Shown piece after piece: positions 8,756 to 17,795 of a DNA stretch of 64,000 bases. Source of the stretch: UBA5078 sp051252515 (GTDB lineage: Bacteria; Pseudomonadota; Gammaproteobacteria; Pseudomonadales; Pseudohongiellaceae). The DNA lies in assembly GCA_051252515.1 (NCBI GenBank), contig JBPOFS010000002.1:248001-312000 (forward strand), read 5' to 3'. The translations under genes were made by a program, and so were the position numbers. Positions within the stretch are counted from its first letter, which is position 1. Each line of letters opens with the position of its first letter. The notes beneath the pieces are model-generated. The model saw only the letters and a program-made list of their open reading frames with translations. It had not been told where the DNA came from and did not search any database.

Positions 8756-10153
8756 ATGAGCCTATCCCCAGAACAACTAGTCGACGCCCTAGGGCAAATC
8801 CTTGGATCAGAAAGAGTGAAAGCAGACTCAGACTCGCTTTCTTTATACGGCAAGGATTGGACGAAGGTCTATGAACCTGCCCCAAGTGTCGTTGTGTTCC
8901 CTTCCAGTGTTGAGCATGTGCAAGCTGTAGTGCGATTGGCTAATGAGCATCAGCTCGCCATCGTGCCCTCTGGCGGGCGCACAGGCTTAAGCGGGGGAGC
9001 GATGGCAACCCAAGGCGAGATCGTCGTCTCTTTCGACAAAATGAATAAGATCCTCGATTTCGACCCAGTGGACAGGCAAGTCGTCTGTCAGCCTGGTTTG
9101 GTGACTGAGGCCCTGCAAGCATTTGCAGAAGAGCAGCAGTTATTTTACCCGGTCGATTTCGCCTCTTCAGGCTCTAGCCAAATCGGTGGCAACGTCGCGA
9201 CCAATGCCGGCGGTATCAAGGTGATTAAATACGGCCTGACCCGTGACTGGGTTGTCGGCATGAAAGTCGTCACTGGCACGGGTGAGCTACTTAATCTCAA
9301 TCAAGGTCTTATAAAGAACGCGACAGGCTACGATTTGCGCCATCTCTTTATAGGCTCCGAAGGCACGCTAGGTTTGATCGTCGAATTGACGATGAAGCTG
9401 GCGACGCCTCCACAAGATCCTATGGTCTTAGTATTGGCCGTGGATTCTATGGAATCGGCCATGAACGTCCTACAGAGCTTCCAGGCCAAGTTGCCGCTCA
9501 CCGCGTTTGAGTTCTTCTCTGAGAAGGCCCTAGTTCATGTTATCGCTGAGAAAGGCTTGCAGCGTCCGTGTGAAACAGTGGGCGAGTTCTATGCCCTGAT
9601 CGAGTTTGAGAATGTCAGTGAGAACACCTTAGACGAAGCGATGGCGGCATTTGAGCACTGTGTTGAGCAAGAGTGGGCGCTAGACGGCACCATCAGCCAG
9701 ACAAGCTCCCAGGCTCGCGACCTTTGGCGTTTAAGAGAAGATATCTCCGAGACCATATCGCGCTTCACCCCTTATAAAAACGATATCTCCGTAAAAGTCT
9801 CGAAAGTGCCGGCGTTCCTGCGTGAAGTCGATGCCATCGTGACTGCGCAATACCCAGACTTCGAGATTATTTGGTTCGGACATATAGGCGATGGCAATGT
9901 GCACCTTAATATCCTCAAGCCCGATGCGCTTGATAAGGCGGTATTCTTTAAGCAGTGCGCACAGGTGAGCGAGGATATTTTTGAGTGTGTGCAGCGTTTT
10001 GGCGGCAGTGTTTCTGCCGAGCACGGGGTCGGATTATTGAAAAAACCTTACCTCCATTACAGTCGTCAACCAGCTGAAATCGAGCACTTTAGGGCGATAA
10101 AACAAATATTTGACCCAAAAAGTGTCTTAAACCCTGGAAAGATATTCGACTGA
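8756..10153 (+). CDS. FAD-binding oxidoreductase, D-2-hydroxyglutarate dehydrogenase-like
   Basis: A 465-aa flavoprotein of the VAO/GlcD family. The N-terminal FAD_binding_4 domain has IVPSGGRTGLSGGA (residues ~70-84), GGNVATNAGGIKVIKYG and IGSEGTLGLI. The C-terminal FAD-oxidase domain has WFGHIGDGNVHLNIL and SAEHGVGLLKKPYL. Divergent from serA across 171 nt. In pseudomonads a D-2-hydroxyglutarate dehydrogenase beside serA removes the D-2-hydroxyglutarate made by SerA, and I infer the same job here. A D-lactate or glycolate dehydrogenase is the alternative. Confidence 0.82.
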   Translation: MSLSPEQLVDALGQILGSERVKADSDSLSLYGKDWTKVYEPAPSVVVFPSSVEHVQAVVRLANEHQLAIVPSGGRTGLSGGAMATQGEIVVSFDKMNKILDFDPVDRQVVCQPGLVTEALQAFAEEQQLFYPVDFASSGSSQIGGNVATNAGGIKVIKYGLTRDWVVGMKVVTGTGELLNLNQGLIKNATGYDLRHLFIGSEGTLGLIVELTMKLATPPQDPMVLVLAVDSMESAMNVLQSFQAKLPLTAFEFFSEKALVHVIAEKGLQRPCETVGEFYALIEFENVSENTLDEAMAAFEHCVEQEWALDGTISQTSSQARDLWRLREDISETISRFTPYKNDISVKVSKVPAFLREVDAIVTAQYPDFEIIWFGHIGDGNVHLNILKPDALDKAVFFKQCAQVSEDIFECVQRFGGSVSAEHGVGLLKKPYLHYSRQPAEIEHFRAIKQIFDPKSVLNPGKIFD

Positions 10154-10338
10154 GAAAGCACGGCTGGTGGGGCTTTGCAGCAAATTTGGAAAACAAAAGC
10201 AAGTTTGTTGTGAATATGTGCCAAAACTATATTCCATCCGGTCTTATATAGAGTTACACTTCGACGGAATCCCTAATGGATTCAAGGGTTGGCATAGATG
10301 CTAACCATGTATTTAATTTTTAAGAACAAGAGAGAAAT

Positions 10339-10548
10339 ATGTCAGAGCAAGTAGAAGGTACTGTTAAGTGGTTCAATGATGAGAAAGGTTTCGGTTTCAT
10401 TGAGCAGGAAGGTGGGAAGGACGTATTCGTTCACTTTAGCGCAATTAACGGTTCTGGAAGAAAAACTCTTCACGAAGGCCAAAAAGTCACTATGGATGTG
10501 ACTCAAGGTCAAAAAGGCCCGCAAGCAGAGAACGTGACTCCTCTGTAA
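10339..10548 (+). CDS. Cold-shock domain protein (CspA family)
   Basis: A 69-aa single cold-shock domain that binds single-stranded RNA and DNA. RNP1 is KGFGFIEQEG and RNP2 is DVFVHFSAI. Normal Csp length. The gene stands alone: a 185-nt leader precedes it (10154-10338), with AAGAGAG before the ATG and a strong terminator right after. The leader contains GAATCC/GGATTC (10266-10281), a small hairpin compatible with the structured 5' UTRs typical of csp mRNAs. Whether it is cold-induced cannot be read from the sequence. Confidence 0.93.
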   Translation: MSEQVEGTVKWFNDEKGFGFIEQEGGKDVFVHFSAINGSGRKTLHEGQKVTMDVTQGQKGPQAENVTPL

Positions 10549-10551
10549 AGC

Positions 10552-10588
10552 AAAAACGCAGAGCGCTAAAACAACGCTCTGCGTTTTT
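10552..10588 (+). terminator. Intrinsic terminator after the cold-shock gene
   Basis: AAAACGCAGAGCG and CGCTCTGCGTTTT form a perfect 13-bp stem around a 9-nt loop and run into a T tract. The A tract on the 5' side means it may also stop transcripts coming from rpiA on the other strand. Confidence 0.93.
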
Positions 10589-10666
10589 ATATTTACAGAC
10601 TAGGCTTGGATCTTACGATCTAAGCGTTGGATCATTTTTACGTAAAGCTGAGCTCAAGCGTTGTTA

Positions 10667-11338
10667 TCAGACAGTGTACTTTCTGATGCCTTCACTCGTT
10701 CCTAAGATCAGTAGATCTGCTGGCCGTATTGCAAATAGTCCATTCGTTACGACACCTGTTATTTGATTGAGTTGAGTTTCAAGCTCAATGGCGTCTTTGA
10801 TTTCCATATGGTGGATATCAAGGATATGGTTTCCATTGTCCGTGATAAATCCTTCTCGATACACAGGGTCCCCGCCTAGATTCACAATTGCTCGAGCAAC
10901 GTGGCTCCTAGCCATTGGGATGACTTCTACTGGTAGTGGAAATCGGCCTAAGACTGGGACGTACTTGCTTTGGTCTGCGATACAGACAAACTCTTTTGCG
11001 ACAGCTGCAATAATCTTCTCTCGGGTCAGCGCTCCGCCGCCACCCTTGATAAGGTGCAGTTGCGCATTGCTTTCGTCTGCGCCATCGACATAGATAGACA
11101 CTTCGTCGACGCTGTTTAAGTCGAGCACTTCTAAGCCTAGGGCTAGAAGTCGACGCTTGGTCTCTTCGGAACTGGCTACTGTGCTGTGAATTTGATCTTT
11201 GAATGGTCTTAAACATTCAATGAACGCGTTTGCAGTCGAGCCGGTTCCGACTCCCAGCACCATCTTATCGTGTAAGCGTTCTCGCACATGCTCCGCCGCC
11301 GCTTCTGCGACTGCCTTTTTCAATTCATTCTGATCCAT
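10667..11338 (-). CDS. rpiA: Ribose-5-phosphate isomerase A
   Basis: A 223-aa isomerase interconverting ribose 5-phosphate and ribulose 5-phosphate in the pentose phosphate pathway. Family motifs: LGVGTGSTANAFIECL near residue 30, YVDGADE (~80), KGGGGALTREKI (~95), and VEVIPMARSHV. I chose the ATG at 11338 (MDQNELKK), matching the usual RpiA length and preceded by GGGAAAT; the frame is open further upstream but that would add an atypical N-terminus. Divergent from ilvA. Confidence 0.95.
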   Translation of the reverse strand: MDQNELKKAVAEAAAEHVRERLHDKMVLGVGTGSTANAFIECLRPFKDQIHSTVASSEETKRRLLALGLEVLDLNSVDEVSIYVDGADESNAQLHLIKGGGGALTREKIIAAVAKEFVCIADQSKYVPVLGRFPLPVEVIPMARSHVARAIVNLGGDPVYREGFITDNGNHILDIHHMEIKDAIELETQLNQITGVVTNGLFAIRPADLLILGTSEGIRKYTV

Positions 11339-11442
11339 GTTAATTTCCCAGCTTGATTGTCGGTAAGTGTGAATTATAACGGACATTGTCGATGTCAGCG
11401 CCCGCTATTTCTAATTGAAAGCTCCTCCGCTTAAGGTCACCC

Positions 11443-12960
11443 ATGGATAAGTACGTAAAAGACATTTTGTCAGCGAAAGTGTACGACATTGCTGTAGAGA
11501 CACCGCTCGAGCAAGCCCCCGCTTTATCGCAACGCCTGCAGAACACGGTGTTGCTCAAGCGTGAGGACATGCAGCCAGTGCATAGCTTTAAGCTGCGCGG
11601 GGCCTATAACAAAATGGCCGGTTTATCTGCGGAGGCTGCAAAGAAAGGGGTGATCGCCGCCTCTGCGGGCAATCATGCCCAGGGTGTGGCAATGGCAGGA
11701 ACCCGACTTGGAATCCGCACGATCATCGTGATGCCAGTGACCACTCCTATGATTAAGATCAATGCCGTCAAAGCATTGGGTGGCAAGGTGGTATTGGAGG
11801 GCGTCACATACGACGAAGCCTCGGACCATGCTAAATCACTAGTAGAAAAGCACGGCTATACCTTCGTGCACGCCTTCGATGACCCGGAGGTCATTGCTGG
11901 CCAAGGCACAGTAGGCTTGGAGATCGTTCGGCAATACAGCGCTAAGATTGATGTGCTGTTTGTGCCAGTGGGCGGCGGTGGTTTGATGGCAGGCATTGCC
12001 GCTTATGTGAAATACATACGTCCGGAGATCAAATTAGTCGCCGTTGAGGCCGAAGACTCGGCGTGTTTAGCAGCCGCGTTGAGCGCTAATCGAAGAGTGA
12101 CATTGCCGCAAGTGGGCTTGTTTGCCGATGGCGTGGCGGTGGCTCAGATCGGCAAAGAGCCGTTTCGTGTGCTGCGTAAATTAGTAGATGAGGTGGTAAC
12201 GGTCACTACCGATGAGATCTGCGCCGCGGTAAAAGATGTGTTCGAAGACACTAGAGCGATGACAGAGCCTGCCGGAGCCTTAGCCGTCGCCGGCATGAAA
12301 AAGTATGTAAGGGAGCACTCGCTAACCGGTAATACGCTTGTTTCTATAGTGTCCGGTTCAAATGTTAATTTCGACAGACTACGCCATATATCCGAGCGCA
12401 CCGAGCTTGGTGAAAACCGTGAAGCCATATTGGCGGTCACGCTGGATGAAAAACCGGGTAGTTTTCGACGTTTTGCCAGAGCATTGGGTAAGCGCTATAT
12501 CACGGAGTTCAATTACCGTTATGGCGATGCAGGACACGCGAAAATCTTCGTTGGGGTGCGACTGGCAGACTCGGAGACCGGTAGAGATAAGCTGCTAGAC
12601 ACATTGGCCCGTAAAGGGATCGATGTCGTCGATATGTCTGACAACGAAGCCGCCAAATTGCATATTCGATACATGGTCGGCGGACGTAATGATGCCATCA
12701 ATAACGAGCGTGTGTATCGATTCGAGTTTCCCGAGCGCCCAGGAGCTTTCTCTAAGTTTCTCGATCTCTTAGGGGGACGCTGGAATATATCGATGTTTCA
12801 TTATCGCAATCACGGCGCCGCTTATGGGCGTGTGCTTTGTGGCATGCAGGTTCCTCCTAAGGAGGTTGAGCAATGCGAAGAGTTCATGAAGCAAATAGGC
12901 TATCGCTGTTGGGATGAAACCAATAATGAGGCCTACCAAGCGTTTCTATTGGCCAAGTAA
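11443..12960 (+). CDS. ilvA: Threonine dehydratase (threonine deaminase), biosynthetic
   Basis: PLP enzyme of 505 aa converting threonine to 2-oxobutyrate, the first committed step of isoleucine synthesis. The PLP lysine lies in HSFKLRGAYNKM (residues ~47-58), and ASAGNHAQGVA and the phosphate loop VPVGGGGLMAGIA are present. The C-terminal ~170 residues hold two ACT-like regulatory domains (EKPGSFRRFARALG and ERPGAFSKFLDLLG), the full-length isoleucine-inhibited form rather than the short catabolic one. GTCACCC separates it from the divergent rpiA region. Confidence 0.96.
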   Translation: MDKYVKDILSAKVYDIAVETPLEQAPALSQRLQNTVLLKREDMQPVHSFKLRGAYNKMAGLSAEAAKKGVIAASAGNHAQGVAMAGTRLGIRTIIVMPVTTPMIKINAVKALGGKVVLEGVTYDEASDHAKSLVEKHGYTFVHAFDDPEVIAGQGTVGLEIVRQYSAKIDVLFVPVGGGGLMAGIAAYVKYIRPEIKLVAVEAEDSACLAAALSANRRVTLPQVGLFADGVAVAQIGKEPFRVLRKLVDEVVTVTTDEICAAVKDVFEDTRAMTEPAGALAVAGMKKYVREHSLTGNTLVSIVSGSNVNFDRLRHISERTELGENREAILAVTLDEKPGSFRRFARALGKRYITEFNYRYGDAGHAKIFVGVRLADSETGRDKLLDTLARKGIDVVDMSDNEAAKLHIRYMVGGRNDAINNERVYRFEFPERPGAFSKFLDLLGGRWNISMFHYRNHGAAYGRVLCGMQVPPKEVEQCEEFMKQIGYRCWDETNNEAYQAFLLAK

Positions 12961-12965
12961 GGCTG

Positions 12966-13154
12966 CTAGAAGAGTTTGTTGTTCTCGTCGTAATGGTCCG
13001 GAATGGGGCTGGTCGCCGAATGCATTCCTACGACCACCATCGTCAGGCCATTGCGGAACTTTGCCCATCGAGATAGCTGTTGATTCTCGGCCTCTTCAAT
13101 ACAATGTTTGAGGGTCTCTTTTTGGGGCCCCTCTAGCTCTAATCCTTTACACAT
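12966..13154 (-). CDS. Small conserved-looking protein of unknown function, 62 aa
   Basis: I chose the ATG at 13154 because a full GGAGG lies 8 nt upstream; the open frame extends further but without such a site. The protein is hydrophilic with one short hydrophobic stretch (GLTMVVVGMHSA), no signal peptide and a Cys at residue 2. It converges on ilvA with a 5-nt gap. I do not recognise the family. The strong ribosome binding site and tight packing argue that it is real. Confidence 0.6.
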   Translation of the reverse strand: MCKGLELEGPQKETLKHCIEEAENQQLSRWAKFRNGLTMVVVGMHSATSPIPDHYDENNKLF

Positions 13155-13256
13155 TTTCTTGCCTCCTAATGTTGGCAGTGTAAATCCACTTAACGCCATC
13201 AAATACTGCATGGTAGAATCGGCGCCCGTTTGAACCTTTCTAACAGAGATCGCCCC

Positions 13257-13571
13257 ATGAGTAAATTTAAGAATGTCACCGTCGTAAAGGCCGCCAACAT
13301 ATATTTCGACGGGAATGTCACTAGTAGAGTCGTAGAATTCGAAAGTGGTGAAGTCAAAACCTTAGGCATTATGATGCCGGGTGACTACCATTTCGGCACT
13401 GAAAAGAAAGAGATCATGGAGATCTTGTCTGGCACTGTTGAGATCAAATTACCGGGCTCACAGGCTTGGGTAACGATCGTTGGTGGTGAGAGCTTTGAAG
13501 TTGAAGCCAATGCCGCTTTTGATATTAAAGTGATTGAAGTGACTGATTACTGCTGCTCATATATCGACTAG
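13257..13571 (+). CDS. ppnP: Pyrimidine/purine nucleoside phosphorylase (DUF1255 cupin)
   Basis: A 104-aa single-domain cupin. E. coli PpnP (94 aa) phosphorolyses several nucleosides to base plus ribose 1-phosphate. Family features: VVKAANIYFDGNVTSR near the N-terminus, the cupin strand GIMMPGDYHFGTEKKEIMEILSG, and the conserved C-terminal DYCCSYID. Start chosen at ATG 13257 (MSKFKNVT) to match the family; the frame is open to 13230. Confidence 0.92.
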   Translation: MSKFKNVTVVKAANIYFDGNVTSRVVEFESGEVKTLGIMMPGDYHFGTEKKEIMEILSGTVEIKLPGSQAWVTIVGGESFEVEANAAFDIKVIEVTDYCCSYID

Positions 13572-13634
13572 AACACTGGGTAAGCGAGTGCTTACATCGA
13601 CAAGATTCGAGTAAGCACTGCCCTGCCCGCTGCG

Positions 13635-14510
13635 TTAGAGTGCAGGCGTCTCAAGCGCGCTTGCCTGCCCCAGTTTTTCTCCCATTTTGACGGTATCCCC
13701 CGCTTCGAGCGAGTCCGCAAATTTGGCCACGCCAGGCCCGAAAACCGCCACAACGGTTGAACCTAATTTGAAGCGTCCCATTTCCTCGCCCTTGGCAATC
13801 TGAATGGCCGGTGCGTGGTTCGTATAATCGATATCCACTCGTTTGACGCGCCCTGGGCACACCTGCCCTGACCATACAGTATCGACGCTAGCGACAATCA
13901 TCGCGCCGACTAATACCAGTGCCATTGGGCCGGACTCGGTATCGAAAAAGCAGACTACGCGTTCATTGCGGGCAAACAGCCCGTCAACATTTTCACTAGT
14001 AACTTGGTTCACTGAAAATAATTTGCCCGGCACGTGTACCATGCGCGTTAGCTTGCCTGCTATAGGCATGTGGACTCGGTGATAGTCTTTGGGAGAGAGA
14101 TAAACCGTGCAAAAACTGCCTTCTTGAAAGGCCTGCGCGGCAGTTTCGTCTCCGCCTAGCAGTTGGTTAAGCCCAAAGTGTTTGCCCTTGGCCTGTAACA
14201 GCGTACCGTTGTCTATATCACCGAATTGACTGACGACGCCATCCGCAGGGCTAACGATAGCGTAGTCACTAGTATCGATCGGACGCATTCCGGGTTTGAG
14301 CTCGCGAGTAAAGAACTCATTGAAACTGGCGTATTCTAGTGGCTTTGAGCAGAGCGCTTCGTCCATATTCACGGCATAGCGTTTGGCAAACCATGAGATA
14401 AAGGGATTTTTGAGGAAACGCCACTGGCACTGGGCTAGCGCCCCCACGCAACGTGAAAGCAAGTGTTGTGGGGCAAGGTGTTGAAAGTAAAGAAACAATT
14501 TATCGTTCAT
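13635..14510 (-). CDS. psd: Phosphatidylserine decarboxylase proenzyme
   Basis: Inner-membrane enzyme of 291 aa making phosphatidylethanolamine. The self-cleavage motif LGST is present near residue 254 (FKLGSTVVAVF), where the serine becomes the pyruvoyl group. Other family blocks: FNEFFTRELKPGMRP, SPADGVVSQFG, YLSPKDYHRVHMP and VPGKLFSVN. First gene of a block (psd, motAB, rsgA, orn, queG) that keeps the Pseudomonas order. Confidence 0.96.
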   Translation of the reverse strand: MNDKLFLYFQHLAPQHLLSRCVGALAQCQWRFLKNPFISWFAKRYAVNMDEALCSKPLEYASFNEFFTRELKPGMRPIDTSDYAIVSPADGVVSQFGDIDNGTLLQAKGKHFGLNQLLGGDETAAQAFQEGSFCTVYLSPKDYHRVHMPIAGKLTRMVHVPGKLFSVNQVTSENVDGLFARNERVVCFFDTESGPMALVLVGAMIVASVDTVWSGQVCPGRVKRVDIDYTNHAPAIQIAKGEEMGRFKLGSTVVAVFGPGVAKFADSLEAGDTVKMGEKLGQASALETPAL

Positions 14511-14752
14511 ATGATCTGAGTCAATGGTCTATGCAGTAAGAGAAGCACAGCTTAATCAAGCGTCGTAAGTGAAACAAGTTTAAAAGAAAAATGGTTATAA
14601 TCACGCCTCAACGCTAATGAAATCCCGATTTTGTCCGATCTATATAGAACTAGAACCATTTTTGAGACGCGGGTACTTCCGAACGAGTATCTGACTCGCA
14701 CTGCCTGCCGTGGCGCTGATACAGGCACCTAAATCAGTTAAAGGAAAAAACA

Positions 14753-15604
14753 ATGCTGTTTTTTATAGGATTCATCGTCGTAGTGGGAAGTGTCGCCGGT
14801 GGATACGTCATGCACGGTGGGATATTGGGCGTTTTGTGGCAGCCAACCGAGGTCATCATTATTGTGGGGGCCGCCGCTGGCGCATTCTTGATCTCTAACA
14901 GCATGCACCTTGTAGTCCATACAGGAAAGCAGCTCCCCAGTGCGATTTTTGGCTCTAACAAGAACTCAGCCCTATACCTAGACCTACTGGGTTTGCTTTA
15001 CGATATTTTCAATAAAGCCCGTCGAGAAGGCATGATGGCGGTCGAAGGCGACATCGAGTCCCCCTCTGAGAGCGGTATCTTTACCCGCTACCCGAAGCTT
15101 CTTAAAGACAAGCGCATGGTGGAGTTTATCGCTGACAATATGCGAATCCTCACCACCAGTAACCTCGCTCCCCACGAAATTGAAGCCATGATGGAAGTGG
15201 AGATTGAAACCGAACACCACGAAATGCTCGAGCCCTCACACGCGATTCACCGTATTGCGGATGGTTTGCCTGGCTTCGGGATCGTGGCGGCAGTACTCGG
15301 GATCGTAATTACGATGCAGAAACTTGGTGGCCCACCCGAAGCCTTGGGGCAGAGTGTGGCGGCAGCATTGGTAGGAACCTTCTTGGGGATTTTCCTCGCT
15401 TATGGCTTTATTGGACCCATGAGCACGCGGCTAGAATCGGTAGCCGACGAAGACATCAAAATGTTTGAGTGCGTGAAGGCGGCTATTGTTGCGACTTCTA
15501 ATGGTTTGCCACCGCAAATGGCTGTCGAGTTCGCTCGTAAAACCTTGTTCTCGGCAGACCGTCCAAGCTTCGCTGAACTAGAGACCCACGTTCGTAGTCG
15601 TTAA
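14753..15604 (+). CDS. motA: Flagellar motor stator protein MotA
   Basis: A 283-aa inner-membrane stator subunit. Two N-terminal membrane segments (residues ~2-20 and ~30-50) are followed by a large cytoplasmic loop and two more (about 170-190 and 203-223). The signature GLPGFGIVAAVLGIVITM precedes TM3 and carries the conserved proline region. RBS AAAGGA before the ATG. Paired with motB 45 nt downstream. Length and loop match proton-type MotA rather than the shorter PomA. Confidence 0.95.
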   Translation: MLFFIGFIVVVGSVAGGYVMHGGILGVLWQPTEVIIIVGAAAGAFLISNSMHLVVHTGKQLPSAIFGSNKNSALYLDLLGLLYDIFNKARREGMMAVEGDIESPSESGIFTRYPKLLKDKRMVEFIADNMRILTTSNLAPHEIEAMMEVEIETEHHEMLEPSHAIHRIADGLPGFGIVAAVLGIVITMQKLGGPPEALGQSVAAALVGTFLGIFLAYGFIGPMSTRLESVADEDIKMFECVKAAIVATSNGLPPQMAVEFARKTLFSADRPSFAELETHVRSR

Positions 15605-15649
15605 TGACTCCGCGAACTTCATTGAATAAGTCATGTTCTGAGTAGGATT

Positions 15650-16591
15650 GTGGAAAAAACCGAACAAAGTATTGTGATTAAACGCGTTAAAAAGGTCGCT
15701 GGCGGCGCGCACGGTGGTGCGTGGAAGATCGCTTTCGCGGACTTTGCGTTGGCCTTGATGGCGTTCTTTTTGGTGCTTTGGTTGATTGAATCCACAACAA
15801 ACCTCGAAAAAATGGCCATTGCTGGTTATTTCGCTGACCCTACAAACCTCGGCGCAGTAGGAGACGGCGGTACGCCATACGTCCTCGACTTACAGGGGCG
15901 CCCATTGAACGTCAACAACCAAGGTTTGAACTTATCCCTAGTGCGTCAAGACGAGGAGCCAGTCGTAGACTCCGATCGGGAAATGGAAAACCCAGAGTAC
16001 GTTGAGCTTGCGCGCTTACGTCAGATGGAAACACTCGAGCGCCTGCGTGGCGATGTAGAGGCAGAGATCAACCTGAACCAGCAATTCGAATGGTTCCAAG
16101 ATAGCGTGACCTTCGAAGTGACCGAAGATGGTTTGATGGTGCAGATTATTGACCGTGCGGGCCGACCCTTGTTTGATAGCGGGCAGTCGCGCCTAAGGCC
16201 GTATGCATTAGAGATTCTTTGGGCGATGGGCCGAATTTTTGGCAATGTTCCCAATAAAATTACCGTATTAGGCCATACAGATGGCGCACCCTTTAGTACT
16301 GAGGATGGTTACAGCAATTGGGAGCTGTCCTCTGATCGTGCCAATGCTGCGCGACGGGCCTTAGTGGATGGCGGTTTGGATCCAACGCAAATATCGCAAG
16401 TCATCGGCATGGCCGATTCTGTGCTTTTGAATGAGGAAGATCCTGCCAGTGAAACTAATCGACGCATAGTAATTATGGTGCTCAACTCATTGGCCGAAGC
16501 ACTAGTCGATGACCAGTCCAATTATGGATTGAATGCTCCAACGCCTAACGAAGAGTTGTTGCCACCTACTCCGACAGTCGAAATATTCTAG
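15650..16591 (+). CDS. motB: Flagellar motor stator protein MotB
   Basis: A 313-aa stator partner of MotA that anchors the ion channel to peptidoglycan. Starts at GTG. A short cytoplasmic N-terminus is followed by one membrane segment holding the essential ion-binding aspartate (FADFALALMAFFLVLWL, Asp ~31). The OmpA-like peptidoglycan-binding domain covers residues ~165-285 (VLGHTDGAPF, NWELSSDRANAARRALVDGG, NRRIVIMV). Its stop codon shares the tetranucleotide CTAG with the convergent rsgA stop. Confidence 0.95.
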   Translation: MEKTEQSIVIKRVKKVAGGAHGGAWKIAFADFALALMAFFLVLWLIESTTNLEKMAIAGYFADPTNLGAVGDGGTPYVLDLQGRPLNVNNQGLNLSLVRQDEEPVVDSDREMENPEYVELARLRQMETLERLRGDVEAEINLNQQFEWFQDSVTFEVTEDGLMVQIIDRAGRPLFDSGQSRLRPYALEILWAMGRIFGNVPNKITVLGHTDGAPFSTEDGYSNWELSSDRANAARRALVDGGLDPTQISQVIGMADSVLLNEEDPASETNRRIVIMVLNSLAEALVDDQSNYGLNAPTPNEELLPPTPTVEIF

Positions 16592-17613
16592 ACCTCTAGG
16601 GAAGTGAGCAAGAAGAAATAACTATTGAGACGTTGCTCGCTCACCTCTCCTGCCTCTACCGCTGCTTTCAGCGCACAGCCTGGTTCGCTTTGATGTTTGC
16701 AGTCACGAAAGCGACACGCCCCGCGGAAAGGTCCAAACTCTACGAAGCCGTCGAATATCATTTGCGGAGTCATATGCCAGAGGCCAAACTCACGAATCCC
16801 TGGTGAGTCGATCAAGTCGCCACTGCCGGGTATGTGGTACAGGCGCGCCGCGGTTGTCGTGTGCGTGCCCTTGTCGCGCGAGACTGACAAGCCCCCTACT
16901 GCTGCAAGGTCTTCGTTCTCAATGTCTCCACGCAAAGAATTAACTAGCGAGGACTTACCAACCCCGGACTGCCCTACAAATACGACAGTTTCGGTGCTAA
17001 GTTGTTTCTTGAGATCGTCGAGGCCAAGGCTCGTCTGGCTCGAAACACGGATGACGGCATAGCCTATACGGACATAACCGGCCAAAGCACGTTCAAGATC
17101 TGCATCGCGCTCTGGGTCTAAGAGGTCGATCTTATTAAGCACAATAATCGCTTTTAGCCCTAAGTATTCGGCCATGACCAGATAGCGATCGATAAGATTG
17201 GGAAAGGGTTCGGGCAATGGCGCGATGGTTATGGCCACGGTGCTCACGTTCGCGGCAATAGGGCGCAGATTCGCTTGCTGATTAGGCCGCGACATCAAAG
17301 ACGTGCGTTCCTGTAGGGCGACTACCACCCCGGAGTGTTCGCCGTCCGATTGAAAGACGACTCGGTCACCGGTGGCTAATGCTGGCAAGTTAGTACGTTG
17401 AAAGCAGCGAAACAGCTGGCCGAGATTTTCGGGCGCTGTGCTTTCTATCTCTAGTTGTTGGCCATAATGGCATATGACTATGCCGCTTAGCTGTGGGCCA
17501 AGACTATCTGTATCGATGGAATCACCAGGCGCGGTTTTCGTTTGTTTTCCGCGTTGGGCTTGATTTCGATCTATTCGAACACGTTGCTGTTGTGTGAGTC
17601 GCCGTTTACTCAT
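16588..17613 (-). CDS. rsgA: Ribosome small subunit-dependent GTPase RsgA
   Basis: A 341-aa circularly permuted GTPase that helps mature the 30S subunit. Order: basic N-terminus, OB domain (~residues 45-110), G4 motif NKIDLL, then G1 GQSGVGKSSLVNSL and G3 DSPGIREFGLW, then the zinc knuckle (CRFRDCKHQSEPGCALKAAV). Start chosen at ATG 17613 (MSKRRLTQQQ), the family start; the open frame runs up to 17802 but overlaps orn there. Divergent from orn. Confidence 0.95.
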   Translation of the reverse strand: MSKRRLTQQQRVRIDRNQAQRGKQTKTAPGDSIDTDSLGPQLSGIVICHYGQQLEIESTAPENLGQLFRCFQRTNLPALATGDRVVFQSDGEHSGVVVALQERTSLMSRPNQQANLRPIAANVSTVAITIAPLPEPFPNLIDRYLVMAEYLGLKAIIVLNKIDLLDPERDADLERALAGYVRIGYAVIRVSSQTSLGLDDLKKQLSTETVVFVGQSGVGKSSLVNSLRGDIENEDLAAVGGLSVSRDKGTHTTTAARLYHIPGSGDLIDSPGIREFGLWHMTPQMIFDGFVEFGPFRGACRFRDCKHQSEPGCALKAAVEAGEVSEQRLNSYFFLLTSLEV

Positions 17614-17795
17614 GCCTTTTATCGTACCTTTGATGGCCAGTAAACCTGCCCATTTCAGTCGCGCAGTGTACAGGAAAAGCGGCGTGGGCGGGGACTGCCG
17701 GAATGACTGCGCTCTGCTACAATTAGCCCAACGAGAACTATTCATCATTCGATGCGTCATCAATAGGCGGTCGAACTCAGCGCTTAGGAATTCAT

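Noticed and set aside
10266..10281. Small hairpin in the cold-shock leader considered as an RNA thermometer or riboswitch.
   Set aside because: Only a 6-bp stem is evident; csp leaders are often structured, but nothing specific can be claimed.
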